Source: Kitasatospora sp. MAA19
GTDB taxonomy: Bacteria; Actinomycetota; Actinomycetes; Streptomycetales; Streptomycetaceae
Direction: 5' to 3'
Assembly (NCBI RefSeq): GCF_029894125.1
Contig: NZ_JARXYZ010000008.1
Span: 62,001 to 126,000, forward strand
Length of the DNA: 64,000 nucleotides
Of this stretch, positions 1 to 8,487 are shown piece after piece (the first letter of the stretch is position 1; every line of letters begins with the position of its first letter). The position numbers and the translations under genes were made by a program. The notes below the pieces were generated by a model. The model ran no database searches. It had not been told where the DNA came from and saw nothing but the letters and a program-made list of their open reading frames with translations.

Positions 1-1163
1 GCACCGTCGAAGTACTTGCCGACCATGGCGGCGACCCGGGAGGCCAGGTTGCCGAAGTCGTTGGCGAGTTCGGAGGTGTACCGGGCGGTGAAGTCCTCCC
101 AGGAGAACGAGCCGTCGGTGCCGAACGGGATCGCCCGCAGGAAGTAGTAGCGGTAGGCGTCCACGCCGAAGTGCGAGGTGAGGTCGGTGGGCGCGATGCC
201 GGTCAGGTTGGACTTGGACATCTTCTCGCCGCCGACCATCAGCCAGCCGTTGGCGACGACCCGCTTGGGCAGCGGCAGCCCGGCGGCCATCAGCATGGCG
301 GGCCAGATGACGGCGTGGAAGCGGAGGATGTCCTTGCCGACGAGGTGAACGGAGGCGGGCCACAGCTCGGCGAAGCGCTCCGGGTCGCTGCCGTAGCCGG
401 CCGCGGTGATGTAGTTCTGCAGCGCGTCCACCCACACGTAGAGGACGTGCTTCTCGTCCCAGGGCAGCGGGACGCCCCAGTTGAAGGTGGAGCGGGAGAT
501 GGAGAGGTCCTGCAGGCCCTGCTCGACGAAGCGCAGCACCTCGTTGCGGGCGGACTCGGGGGCGATGAAGCCGGGGTTCTCGGCGTAGAACTCCAGCAGC
601 TTCTCGCCGTACGCGGAGAGGCGGAAGAAGTAGTTCTCCTCCTCCAGCCACTCGACGGGCTTCTTGTGGATGGCGCAGAGCTTCTCGTCCTCGGCGGCGC
701 CGTCGAGCAGGTCGGCCGGGAGTTTGTACTCCTCGCAGCCGACGCAGTACGGGCCGGAGTAGCCGCCCTTGTAGATCTCACCCTTGTCGTACAGGTCCTG
801 GACGAACTCCTGCACCCGGTCGGTGTGACGCTGCTGGGTGGTGCGGATGAAGTCGTCGTTGGCGATCTCCAGGTGCTCCCAGAGCGGCTTCCACGCCTCC
901 TCGACCAGCTTGTCGCACCATTCCTGCGGGCTGACGCCGTTGGCCTCGGCGGTCCGCATGATCTTCTGACCGTGCTCGTCGGTGCCGGTCAGGTACCACA
1001 CCTTCTCGCCGCGCTGGCGGTGCCAGCGGGTGAGGACGTCGCCCGCCACGGTGGTGTACGCGTGGCCCAGGTGCGGGCGATCGTTGACGTAGTAGATCGG
1101 GGTGGAAACGTAGTACGCCGGGGTGTTCGCCCCGGTGGTGCTGTGGTCTGCAGTGGCCGCCAT
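1..1163 (-). CDS. metG: methionyl-tRNA synthetase (3' part cut by window edge)
   Basis: Class Ia aminoacyl-tRNA synthetase that charges tRNA-Met in the cytoplasm. The ATP-binding HLGH signature lies at residues 31-34 and KMSKS at 314-318. Between them is the connective insert with a zinc-knuckle-like CVGC pair followed by LCAIH. The reading frame stays open to base 1, so the C-terminal anticodon-binding domain is outside the window. ATG at 1163 has no Shine-Dalgarno sequence. A TAAGCT box ends 8 bases upstream, so a leaderless or nearly leaderless mRNA is likely. Family assignment is certain. Confidence 0.97.
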   Translation of the reverse strand, partial: MAATADHSTTGANTPAYYVSTPIYYVNDRPHLGHAYTTVAGDVLTRWHRQRGEKVWYLTGTDEHGQKIMRTAEANGVSPQEWCDKLVEEAWKPLWEHLEIANDDFIRTTQQRHTDRVQEFVQDLYDKGEIYKGGYSGPYCVGCEEYKLPADLLDGAAEDEKLCAIHKKPVEWLEEENYFFRLSAYGEKLLEFYAENPGFIAPESARNEVLRFVEQGLQDLSISRSTFNWGVPLPWDEKHVLYVWVDALQNYITAAGYGSDPERFAELWPASVHLVGKDILRFHAVIWPAMLMAAGLPLPKRVVANGWLMVGGEKMSKSNLTGIAPTDLTSHFGVDAYRYYFLRAIPFGTDGSFSWEDFTARYTSELANDFGNLASRVAAMVGKYFDG

Positions 1164-1262
1164 GGTCGGAAAGCTTAGTCGGGCCCGAACGCACCCCTCC
1201 ACCGCGTGACCGCCCGAGCGATCGCGTCACCGACCGGACACGGGTGCCCGTGCACGGACGGC

Positions 1263-1301
1263 GGGGGCCGCCCGCCGCACTGCTCGCGGCGGGCGGCCCC
1301 C
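1263..1301 (-). terminator. GC-rich hairpin after the zinc-ribbon gene
   Basis: Two perfectly complementary 16-base arms (1263-1278 and 1286-1301) around a 7-base loop, just downstream of the minus-strand stop at 1325 and upstream of metG. It has no U-tract, as is usual in this group. It probably ends the 1325-1750 transcript. Confidence 0.7.
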
Positions 1302-1324
1302 GGGTGCGCTCCCGACGTCGACGG

Positions 1325-1750
1325 TCAGCCCAGCAGCCGCGACCAGAACCGGGCCCAGCGTCCGCGCGGCTTCACGGAGCCGTCCACCGGGGGCGCCCCG
1401 GCCGGCTCGGCGTGGGCCGGGTAGCCGGGGGCGTGGTGCCAGGACTGGTCGGCGGTGGCGACCCGGCCCTCGCGCATGATCCGGACGGTGTGTCCACCAC
1501 ACCCCGGGCAGGTCGGCTTGAGCAGCGGGGACGGTACCCGGACACCGTTGGCGTGGTACTCGAAGACGACGTGCCCGTCCTTGCCCACGTGGTGCTCGAT
1601 GTCGTACGCCTGCTCCCAGCCGTACCCGCACTTCAGGCACGCGAAGGAGTAGGCCTCCCGTACGGTCTCGACGGGAGTGTGCGGCCTTCCGGCCAGGCCG
1701 GGGGCGCTCAGCGCGTTGCCACCGAGGGGGCTACCGATCATCTCGCTCAT
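1325..1750 (-). CDS. zinc-ribbon protein of unknown function
   Basis: 141-residue soluble protein with two CxxC pairs, CLKC at residues 38-41 and CPGC at 81-84, that should hold one zinc ion. The pairs are separated by a 39-residue segment containing DIEHHVGKDG. The C-terminus is basic and Trp-rich (residues about 128-141). No catalytic motif is recognisable. A DNA-, RNA- or protein-binding role is possible but not shown. It is a single gene between metG and rsmI, both on the same strand, and ends at its own hairpin. The start could be residue 1 or the methionine at residue 4. Confidence 0.75.
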   Translation of the reverse strand: MSEMIGSPLGGNALSAPGLAGRPHTPVETVREAYSFACLKCGYGWEQAYDIEHHVGKDGHVVFEYHANGVRVPSPLLKPTCPGCGGHTVRIMREGRVATADQSWHHAPGYPAHAEPAGAPPVDGSVKPRGRWARFWSRLLG

Positions 1751-2095
1751 AGCCGTCTCCCAGCGCCCGCCGGGCGCTCGCCCGGCTGGGTCTTTCCATT
1801 CCAGGAAATGCCCGGACCGCCTCGGCCGATGCCCTGCTTGTGAAGACTTGGACGCGGATTGGGAAGCCCTATACGAAGGGCCTGGTCCGTTCCGGAAACC
1901 GCGGCCGAAGCTTCAGCTCCGTGGGCGTTTACCGGGGCCTTCTCTCCACGGTACGACTCCCCAGGAGTCCCGCAACCCCCCGGAGTACACCCCCGTTCCA
2001 CGGCCCCGTCCGACCGCGCCCGGGGCTGTCTCCGAACCGGCCGAGCCCTGGTCAGAGCCCTGATCACGGCCCTGACCACGGCCCTGCGCGCCGCC
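1751..2095. other. 345-base intergenic stretch
   Basis: No coding potential is convincing here. It lies between the stop of rsmI and the start of the zinc-ribbon gene, so it should hold the latter's promoter. A weak minus-strand candidate is TATAGG near 1870 preceded 18 bases upstream by TTCCGG. The right end carries a 12-bp tandem repeat (2045-2086). Confidence 0.5.
2045..2086. repeat. 12-bp tandem repeat, 3.5 copies
   Basis: The unit GCCCTG followed by six variable bases recurs at 2045, 2057, 2069 and 2081. It sits immediately downstream of the rsmI stop and could form alternative weak hairpins at the 3' end of that mRNA. Its function is unknown. Confidence 0.75.
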
Positions 2096-2968
2096 CTACT
2101 TCGCAGCCTTCCCGGCCTCGCTCCCGGCCGCGCTCTTGGCCGCCACCACCGCGTCGAACACCTCCCGCTTCGGCAGCGACAGCTCCACCGCGACCGCCGC
2201 GATGGCCTCCTTGCGGCGCTCCCCGGCCTCCTCCCGGACGGCCACCAGCCGGGCCAGCTCGGCGGGGGTGAGCTCCTGCGGCGCGGCCGGCGGGGCACCC
2301 GCGACGACGACGGTGATCTCGCCCTTGACGCCCTCGGCCGCCCAGCTCGCCAGGTCGCCGAGCGGCCCGCGCTTCACCTCCTCGTACGTCTTGGTGAGCT
2401 CGCGGCAAACGGCCGCGGGCCGCTCGGCGCCGAACGCCTCGGCCATCGCGGCGAGCGCCTCGGCGATCCGGTGCGGCGCCTCGAAGAAGACCATGGTGCG
2501 CGGCTCGGCCGCGATCGAGGCGAGCTGCCGGGCCCGGTCGCCGGTCTTGCGCGGCAGGAAGCCCTCGAAGGTGAAGCGGTCGACGGGCAGGCCGGACAGC
2601 GCGAGCGCGGTGAGCACGGCGGACGGTCCGGGCACCGCGGTGACCTTGACGTCGGCGGCGACGGCGGCGGCGACCAGCCGGTAGCCGGGGTCGGAGACGG
2701 AGGGCATGCCGGCGTCGGTGACCAGCAGCACCCGGGCTCCGCCGAGCAGCGCCTCGACCAGTTCGGGGGTGCGGCCGACTTCGTTGCCCTCGAAGTAGGA
2801 GACCACCCGCCCGGCCGGGGTCACCCCGAGCGCCTGGGTGAGCCGGCGCAGCCGCCGGGTGTCCTCGGCGGCGATGACGTCCGCCGTGGCGAGTTCGGTG
2901 AGCAGCCGGGGCGGGGCGTCCGAGACGTCGCCGATGGGGGTGCCTGCGAGAACGAGTACTCCTGTCAC
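2096..2968 (-). CDS. rsmI: 16S rRNA (cytidine1402-2'-O)-methyltransferase
   Basis: 290-residue SAM-dependent tetrapyrrole-methylase-fold enzyme that 2'-O-methylates C1402 of 16S rRNA. The N-terminus VLVLAGTPIGDVSD is the family's first strand and glycine loop. AEDTRRLRRL, DAGMPSVSDPG and FEGFLPRK follow in the expected order. GTG at 2968 is chosen because AAGGA lies 8 bases upstream. An in-frame ATG at 2977 would leave that AAGG touching the start codon. The C-terminal tail is Ala/Lys rich. It is divergent from the protein mannosyltransferase gene, with a gap of about 105 bases. Confidence 0.93.
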   Translation of the reverse strand: MTGVLVLAGTPIGDVSDAPPRLLTELATADVIAAEDTRRLRRLTQALGVTPAGRVVSYFEGNEVGRTPELVEALLGGARVLLVTDAGMPSVSDPGYRLVAAAVAADVKVTAVPGPSAVLTALALSGLPVDRFTFEGFLPRKTGDRARQLASIAAEPRTMVFFEAPHRIAEALAAMAEAFGAERPAAVCRELTKTYEEVKRGPLGDLASWAAEGVKGEITVVVAGAPPAAPQELTPAELARLVAVREEAGERRKEAIAAVAVELSLPKREVFDAVVAAKSAAGSEAGKAAK

Positions 2969-3061
2969 GGGCCCCATCCTTGCAGCTACCGGCCGCCCGG
3001 GGCTTTTGGTGACGATTCGGGCAGCTTCCGAGGGAGCGCTCACACGTACGAAGAGCGCCCC

Positions 3062-3067
3062 TACGAT
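3062..3067 (+). promoter_or_regulatory. -10 box of a leaderless promoter for the mannosyltransferase gene
   Basis: TACGAT followed by 7 bases and then ATG at 3075. No Shine-Dalgarno sequence precedes this ATG, so transcription probably begins at or next to the start codon. Confidence 0.55.
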
Positions 3068-3074
3068 GTGGCGG

Positions 3075-4967
3075 ATGAACGGCGACACGGCGGCTCGGAC
3101 GCCCACCGGTACAGACCACACCGCGCAGGATGGCGCCGGCGTGGCCGGCCTGCCGACCCCCGCCGTCCCTGGCCCCCGCCCGTCCGAGCCGGCTTCCCTG
3201 CCGTCCGAGCAGGCTGCACAGCCCTCCGACGAGGCCCCCCGGCGGCCGTCCGAGCAGGCTCCCCCGCCGTCCGAGCAGGCTTCGCGCAGCTGGCGGGAGC
3301 GGCTGGCCGGGTTCGGCTACGCCGCCCGCCCGACGGCCCCGCTGGCCGAGCGCCTGGTCCCGCCGATGCCGGACGGCCGCGGGGTGACCCCGGCGGTGGT
3401 GCCCCCGTCGCCGCTGTTGCTGCGGCTGGGCGTGTCCGTGCCGGCCGGCCTGTGGTCGTGGCTGTGCCGCTGGGCCGGCTGGCTGGGCCCGCTGGCGGTG
3501 GCGGTGTTCGCCGGGATCCTGCGGTTCACCAACCTCGGCCAGCCGCACGCGATCATCTTCGACGAGACGTACTACGCCAAGGACGCCTACGCGCTCTGGC
3601 ACGGCGGCTACGAGATCAGCTGGCCGGACGGCGCCAACGACCAGATCATGACGCCGGGCGCGGCGGTCCCCTACCGCTCGGCGGCCTCCTACGTGGTCCA
3701 CCCGCCGGTGGGCAAGTGGATCATCGGCGCGGGCGAGTGGCTGTTCGGCATGAACCCCTTCGGCTGGCGGTTCGCGGTGGCCCTGCTCGGCACGCTGTCG
3801 GTGCTGATGGTGGCCCGGATCGCCCGCCGGCTGTTCCGCTCGACCCTGCTGGGCTGCGTGGCCGGCCTGCTGCTCTCGGTGGACGGCCTGCACCTGGTGC
3901 TCAGCCGCGCCGCGCTGCTGGACCTGGTGGTGATGTTCTGGATCCTCGCCGCCTTCGGTTTCCTGCTGCTGGACCGCGACCGCACCCGGGGCCGGCTGGC
4001 GGCGAAGCTCGGCGGGGTGCCGGACGCGGTCCTGGCGCAGCGGATGAACCTGGGCTGGCGCCCGTACCGGATCGCGGCCGGCGTCTGCGTCGGCCTGACC
4101 TGCGCCACCAAGTGGAGCGGCCTGTACGTGGCGGCGGCCTTCGGCGTGCTGACGGTCCTGTGGGACGTCGGCGCCCGCCGCCTGGCCGGGGCCCCGCGCC
4201 CGTACCTGGCGACGCTCGCCCGGGACGTGGTGCCGGCCTTCGTGTCGATCGTGGTGGTGTCGCTGGTCGTCTACCTCACGTCCTGGTGGGGCTGGTTCGC
4301 CAGCAGCAACGCCCCCGGGCAGGGCGGCTGGGGCCGGGACTGGGCGGTCGGCCGCTCGACCGACTACCCGTGGATACCCGAGGGGCTGCGCGCCCTGTGG
4401 CACTACCACTCGACGGTCTACGACTTCCACACCCACCTGAGCGACCCGCACACCTACCAGTCGAACCCGTGGTCCTGGCTGGTGCTGGGCCGGCCGGTCT
4501 CGTTCTTCTACGAGTCCCCCAAGCAGGGCCAGAGCGGCTGCACGGCCGCCGAGTGCGCCCGCGAGGTGCTGGGCATCGGCACCCCGCTGCTGTGGTGGGC
4601 GGCCGTGGTGGCACTGGTGTACTGCCTGTGGCGCTGGGTGGCGCGGCGGGACTGGCGGGCCGGCGCGGTGCTGTGCGGCCTGGCCGCCAGCTACCTGCCG
4701 TGGTTCGCCTACCAGCAGCGCACGATCTTCCTCTTCTACGCGGTGGTGTTCGTCCCGTTCCTGGTGCTCGCGGTGACGATGCTGGTCGGCGCGCTGATCG
4801 GGCCGCCCGGCGCGTCCCGGGACCGCCGGATCATCGGCTCGGCGGCGGCCGGACTGCTGGTGCTGCTGATCGTGTGGAACTTCCTCTTCTTCTTCCCGCT
4901 GTTCACCGGGCAGACGATCCCGATGGACGACTGGCGCCAGCGGATGTGGTTCAACAGCTGGATCTGA
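3075..4967 (+). CDS. pmt: dolichyl/polyprenyl-phosphate-mannose protein O-mannosyltransferase (GT39)
   Basis: 630-residue polytopic membrane enzyme that transfers mannose from polyprenyl-phosphate-mannose to Ser/Thr of exported proteins on the outer face of the membrane. The catalytic FDETYYAKD loop is present (Asp163-Glu164), followed by about ten hydrophobic segments and the C-terminal FFFPLFTG segment typical of actinobacterial homologues. The cytoplasmic N-terminus (about 90 residues) is Pro/Ser/Glu rich with repeated PSEQA units. ATG 3075 is chosen over ATG 3066 because a TACGAT box sits 7 bases upstream of it. It is a single gene divergent from rsmI. Confidence 0.93.
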   Translation: MNGDTAARTPTGTDHTAQDGAGVAGLPTPAVPGPRPSEPASLPSEQAAQPSDEAPRRPSEQAPPPSEQASRSWRERLAGFGYAARPTAPLAERLVPPMPDGRGVTPAVVPPSPLLLRLGVSVPAGLWSWLCRWAGWLGPLAVAVFAGILRFTNLGQPHAIIFDETYYAKDAYALWHGGYEISWPDGANDQIMTPGAAVPYRSAASYVVHPPVGKWIIGAGEWLFGMNPFGWRFAVALLGTLSVLMVARIARRLFRSTLLGCVAGLLLSVDGLHLVLSRAALLDLVVMFWILAAFGFLLLDRDRTRGRLAAKLGGVPDAVLAQRMNLGWRPYRIAAGVCVGLTCATKWSGLYVAAAFGVLTVLWDVGARRLAGAPRPYLATLARDVVPAFVSIVVVSLVVYLTSWWGWFASSNAPGQGGWGRDWAVGRSTDYPWIPEGLRALWHYHSTVYDFHTHLSDPHTYQSNPWSWLVLGRPVSFFYESPKQGQSGCTAAECAREVLGIGTPLLWWAAVVALVYCLWRWVARRDWRAGAVLCGLAASYLPWFAYQQRTIFLFYAVVFVPFLVLAVTMLVGALIGPPGASRDRRIIGSAAAGLLVLLIVWNFLFFFPLFTGQTIPMDDWRQRMWFNSWI

Positions 4968-5143
4968 CGTCCACCGTCCATCCCCCAATCGTCCGTATGC
5001 GGTGCACGACACGTACCAGATCCGTCACAACTCCCGGGCGTTTCGTCGGCGCACCGATCGGCGCTGCCTAGGGTGGGGGGCGAATAGCGTTTCCGGCCCC
5101 GGTCGGTTGCGCCCGGCCGGCAGACCCATGGGGGAGCAGCACC

Positions 5144-6916
5144 ATGCGCAGAGGCGCGAAGATCGGCATCATCACCGGCGTGTCCGTCGCGGTCCTCGCA
5201 GGCGGCGGCTACGGGGCGTACAGCCTGATGGGCGGCTCGGACTCCGGGACGTCCTCGGCGAAGAAGCCCCGCACGGTGGTCGCCGAACCGCCCTCGGCCG
5301 AGCAGGCGACCAACGGTGCGAAGGACTTCCTGGCGGCCTGGGCGGCCGGGGACCTGGACAAGGCGGCCTCGCTGACCGACGACCCCACCTCGGCCACCAC
5401 CGCGCTGGCGGCCTTCCGGGACCAGGTCAAGCCGAGCGCGCTGACCCTGACCCCGGCCGGCCCGGCCACCCCGCAGGCCTTCGCCTCGGCCACCGGCACC
5501 CCCGCCCCGGCCGCCAAGCCCTCCGCCGGCGCCTCGGCCACGCCGTCGGCGGGCGCGACGCCCGGTGCCACCGACTCCCCGTCGGCCTCCGCCTCGGCCG
5601 GGCCCGCCGGCGTGCTGATGGGCTTCAAGGCGCGCGCCGAGTTCGCCGGCACCAACCGGGTCTGGGACTACAACGGCTTCCTGAACGTCGTGAAGATGAG
5701 CGACGACACCCCGGCCGTGCACTGGGCTCCGACGGTGATCCACCCGCACCTGTCCGGCAGCGAGACGATCGCCGTCCAGCAGGTCTTCGCCCCGCCGTCC
5801 AACGTGGTGGACCGCAACGGCAAGCCGCTGCAGGGCGCCTCGATCACCCCGGCGCTGCTGTCCACCCTGCAGGACAACGCCCACAAGCTGCTGCCGCCGG
5901 ACCCGAACAAGGACCAGGACGCGGGCAGCGCGGTGGTGATCAGCGACCCGGCCGGCAAGACCGCCGCCGACAAGCTGTTCACGATCGTCGAGCCCAAGCC
6001 CGGCAAGCCGTTCAAGGTGACCATCGACAACAACGTCCAGGCCGCGGCCGAGAAGGCGATGACGGACCTGGGCGGCAAGTCCGGGTCGATCGTCGCGATC
6101 GAGCCGAGCACCGGCCAGGTGCTGGCCTTCGCCAACGCGCCGACCAACGGCCAGAACCGGGCCTTCACCGGCCTGCTCGCGCCGGGCTCGACGATGAAGA
6201 TCGTCACCTCGACGGCGCTGCTGGAGGCCGGGGTCAACCCGGACACCGTGGTGGCCTGCCCGGAGAAGAGCAGCAACGCGCAGGCGATCCCGAACTCCTT
6301 CCCGGGCGCCTTCCCGAACAACACGCTGCAGCAGGACTTCATGGTGTCCTGCAACACGGCCTTCATCAACCAGGGCCTGACCAGCCTGAAGCCGAACACC
6401 CTGTCCAGCACCGCCAAGGACGTCTTCGGCCTCGGCCCGGAGTGGAAGACCGGCCTGCCGAACGCCGACGGCCGGGTGCCGGACCCGGGTGCCAACAAGG
6501 ACGAGCAGGCGATGAACTACATCGGCCAGGGCAAGGTCCAGATGAACCCGCTGGCCATCGCCTCGGTCACCGCCACGGTGCAGAGCGGCGAGTTCAAGCA
6601 GCCGATCCTGGTCGCCGACCTGCCCCAGCAGAAGGCCGCCCGCAACCTCTCCCCCGACGTGGCGGGCAAGCTGAGGGCGATGATGGCGGCCACCGCGCAG
6701 GGCGGCACCGCCAAGGACGTGATGGCCGGGATCACCGACAACGCGGGCGCCAAGACCGGCTCCGCCGAGGTGGCCGGGGTGGCCGTGACCAACAGCTGGT
6801 TCACCGCCTACCGCGGCAACATCGCGGTCGCCGCCGAGGTGCAGGGCGGCGGCCACGGCGTGGACGCGGCCGGCCCCGCGGTCGCCGCCCTGCTCAAGGC
6901 GGCCGCCGGGCGCTGA
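5144..6916 (+). CDS. class B penicillin-binding protein with NTF2-like N-terminal domain
   Basis: 590-residue membrane-anchored D,D-transpeptidase. One N-terminal transmembrane segment (about residues 6-26) is followed by an NTF2-like domain of the MecA N-terminal type. An Ala/Ser/Pro/Thr-rich insertion (about residues 105-160) interrupts that region. The transpeptidase domain has the active-site Ser349-T-M-Lys352, SCN at 402-404 and KTG at 537-539. GGGGAG lies 7 bases before ATG. It cross-links peptidoglycan outside the membrane. The spacer to pmt is 176 bases, so it probably has its own promoter. Confidence 0.92.
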   Translation: MRRGAKIGIITGVSVAVLAGGGYGAYSLMGGSDSGTSSAKKPRTVVAEPPSAEQATNGAKDFLAAWAAGDLDKAASLTDDPTSATTALAAFRDQVKPSALTLTPAGPATPQAFASATGTPAPAAKPSAGASATPSAGATPGATDSPSASASAGPAGVLMGFKARAEFAGTNRVWDYNGFLNVVKMSDDTPAVHWAPTVIHPHLSGSETIAVQQVFAPPSNVVDRNGKPLQGASITPALLSTLQDNAHKLLPPDPNKDQDAGSAVVISDPAGKTAADKLFTIVEPKPGKPFKVTIDNNVQAAAEKAMTDLGGKSGSIVAIEPSTGQVLAFANAPTNGQNRAFTGLLAPGSTMKIVTSTALLEAGVNPDTVVACPEKSSNAQAIPNSFPGAFPNNTLQQDFMVSCNTAFINQGLTSLKPNTLSSTAKDVFGLGPEWKTGLPNADGRVPDPGANKDEQAMNYIGQGKVQMNPLAIASVTATVQSGEFKQPILVADLPQQKAARNLSPDVAGKLRAMMAATAQGGTAKDVMAGITDNAGAKTGSAEVAGVAVTNSWFTAYRGNIAVAAEVQGGGHGVDAAGPAVAALLKAAAGR

Positions 6917-6943
6917 GCACGGTCGTACGACACGGCCTTCGGA

Positions 6944-6979
6944 CGGAGCCCGCTCAGCCTCGTGGCAGGGCGGGCTCCG
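6944..6979. terminator. hairpin between convergent genes
   Basis: Complementary 10-base arms (6944-6953 and 6970-6979) lie between the PBP gene and the convergent GT87-like gene. The right arm overlaps the last codons of the minus-strand gene. It probably stops transcription from both sides. Confidence 0.6.
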
Positions 6980-8363
6980 CTCTGCCCGGCAGCCGGCGCG
7001 GCGGGATCGGGCGCCGGCTGCTCCAGCGCCGGGCCGCCAGCCGGGGCCAGATCACCAGGACGACCGGCAGCGCGAGGTAGCCGAACCGCCCGGCCGGGGC
7101 GAGCATGAACGCGATGGCCAGCCCGGCGGCCAGCAGGTCGGCGGCCGCGATCGCGGACACCGGCGGCCGGGCCAGCAGCCAGATGGCCACCCCGACCCCG
7201 CCCATGGTCATCAGCGCCAGCGAGATGGAGTGCCCGGTCGGCCCGAAGCCGGCCAGCACCTTGCCGGGCAGCGGGCTGCCGGCCGGGGTGTGGATGGCGG
7301 TGAGTCCGAGCGGGAAGCGCACCACCTGTTCGCGCAGCGCGTCCGCCCGGGTCAGCACGGAGGGCAGCAGCACGGCCAGGCCCGTGCCGAGCGCGATCAG
7401 CGTGGTCCGGGCGGCGGGCCGGCGACCGTACAGCCGCCACAGCAGCAGCGCGGCGACCGGCAGCGCCGGCCAGGACGTCCACTTGAGGGTGCAGGCGAGG
7501 GCGAGCACCAGTCCGGCGGCGACGGTGCGGTCCCGCTCCGCGAGCGCCATGGCGAGGCAGCAGAGACCGATCAGCGGCAGGTCCACCCCGCCGACCACCA
7601 GGGCCAGCGCGATCAGCGGCGAGGCGGTGAGCACGGCGAGCGGCAGCAGCGGGGCGCGGTCCCGGGACGGCCGCAGCAGCCGCCAGCTGGCCAGCAGGCA
7701 GGCGACGAAGGCCAGCGCGAACCAGATCCGGGCGTCCCCCGCGACCCGGGCGAAGGCGGTGCCGTCGCCGAGCAGTTGGCGCGGCATCCCGAACAGGGTC
7801 ATGGCCGGCAGGTACGGGTTGTAGTCGGTGACCACCACCGGGTGCGGCAGGTACGGGCTGCCGGTGGTGAGCAGCAGGTGGGCCGAGCGTTCGACCACCA
7901 TCACCTCGGACTGGTGGCGGCCCTGCAGGGCCAGCAGGGCGAGCGGCGCGAGGACGGCCCCGACGAGGGCGACCGCGGCGGCGGAGCGGGCCGCGAAGCG
8001 GCGCGGCAGGGTGAGGCAGAGCAGACCGGCCAGGGCGTAGGCGGGGGCCGCGACGAGGCCCCACAGCCGCTGGTTGGGCAGGTCGGAGACGAGCGGGAAG
8101 GCGGCCGCCCAGCCGGCCGCGACCAGGCAGCCGAGCAGTTGGACGGTGCGCATCGAGGCGAGTCCGGCGGGATTCAGCCGATCGGGCGTGGGCGGGAACG
8201 TGCTCTCGCCACGCTGGCGGGGGAACGGTCGGGTGGAGTAGCCGACGGGCGGCCGTCCGGGCTCGGACGGCGCCGCGGTGGAGGTCTGCGGGGCCGGCGT
8301 TCTGGAACGGCCGGTGAAGCGGCCGCGCGGGCGGGAGAAGCCGGGCGTGCGGGTGCTCACCAT
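6954..8363 (-). CDS. polytopic membrane glycosyltransferase, GT87-like
   Basis: 469-residue protein with a disordered, Arg/Pro-rich N-terminus (about 70 residues) followed by 10-12 hydrophobic segments. The loop containing TTGSPYLP, the TDYNPYLPAM motif and the KWTSWP motif resemble actinobacterial GT-C enzymes of the GT87/DUF2029 group, which use polyprenyl-phosphate-mannose to extend mannolipids or mannans. Acceptor and linkage cannot be told from sequence. ATG 8363 has no Shine-Dalgarno sequence but a TAACCT box 6 bases upstream. The nearby protein O-mannosyltransferase (3075-4967) uses the same donor type. Confidence 0.72.
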   Translation of the reverse strand: MVSTRTPGFSRPRGRFTGRSRTPAPQTSTAAPSEPGRPPVGYSTRPFPRQRGESTFPPTPDRLNPAGLASMRTVQLLGCLVAAGWAAAFPLVSDLPNQRLWGLVAAPAYALAGLLCLTLPRRFAARSAAAVALVGAVLAPLALLALQGRHQSEVMVVERSAHLLLTTGSPYLPHPVVVTDYNPYLPAMTLFGMPRQLLGDGTAFARVAGDARIWFALAFVACLLASWRLLRPSRDRAPLLPLAVLTASPLIALALVVGGVDLPLIGLCCLAMALAERDRTVAAGLVLALACTLKWTSWPALPVAALLLWRLYGRRPAARTTLIALGTGLAVLLPSVLTRADALREQVVRFPLGLTAIHTPAGSPLPGKVLAGFGPTGHSISLALMTMGGVGVAIWLLARPPVSAIAAADLLAAGLAIAFMLAPAGRFGYLALPVVLVIWPRLAARRWSSRRPIPPRRLPGRAEPALPRG

Positions 8364-8369
8364 GGTGGA

Positions 8370-8375
8370 AGGTTA
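8370..8375 (-). promoter_or_regulatory. -10 box of a leaderless promoter for the GT87-like gene
   Basis: On the minus strand TAACCT is followed by six bases and then the ATG at 8363. No ribosome-binding site is present. Confidence 0.5.
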
Positions 8376-8430
8376 TGGGTGGGGGCAAGGCCCTGTCGCC
8401 ATGCCCTGGGACACGGTTCGGGAGCGGACA

Positions 8431-8471
8431 CCCGAGGGGCCGCCGGGTGTCCCGCCCGGCGGCCCCGCGGG
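8431..8471 (-). terminator. hairpin after the amino-acid permease gene
   Basis: Nearly perfect 17-base arms (8431-8447 and 8455-8471) around a 7-base loop, starting 16 bases beyond the minus-strand stop at 8488. Confidence 0.7.
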
Positions 8472-8487
8472 GCCGGATGTGCCCGGT

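Noticed and set aside
1859..5071. Very long open frames of over 900 codons on both strands across rsmI and pmt
   Set aside because: They are by-products of high third-position GC. Their translations are Arg/Pro/Gly-rich without motifs, while rsmI and pmt in other frames are unmistakable.
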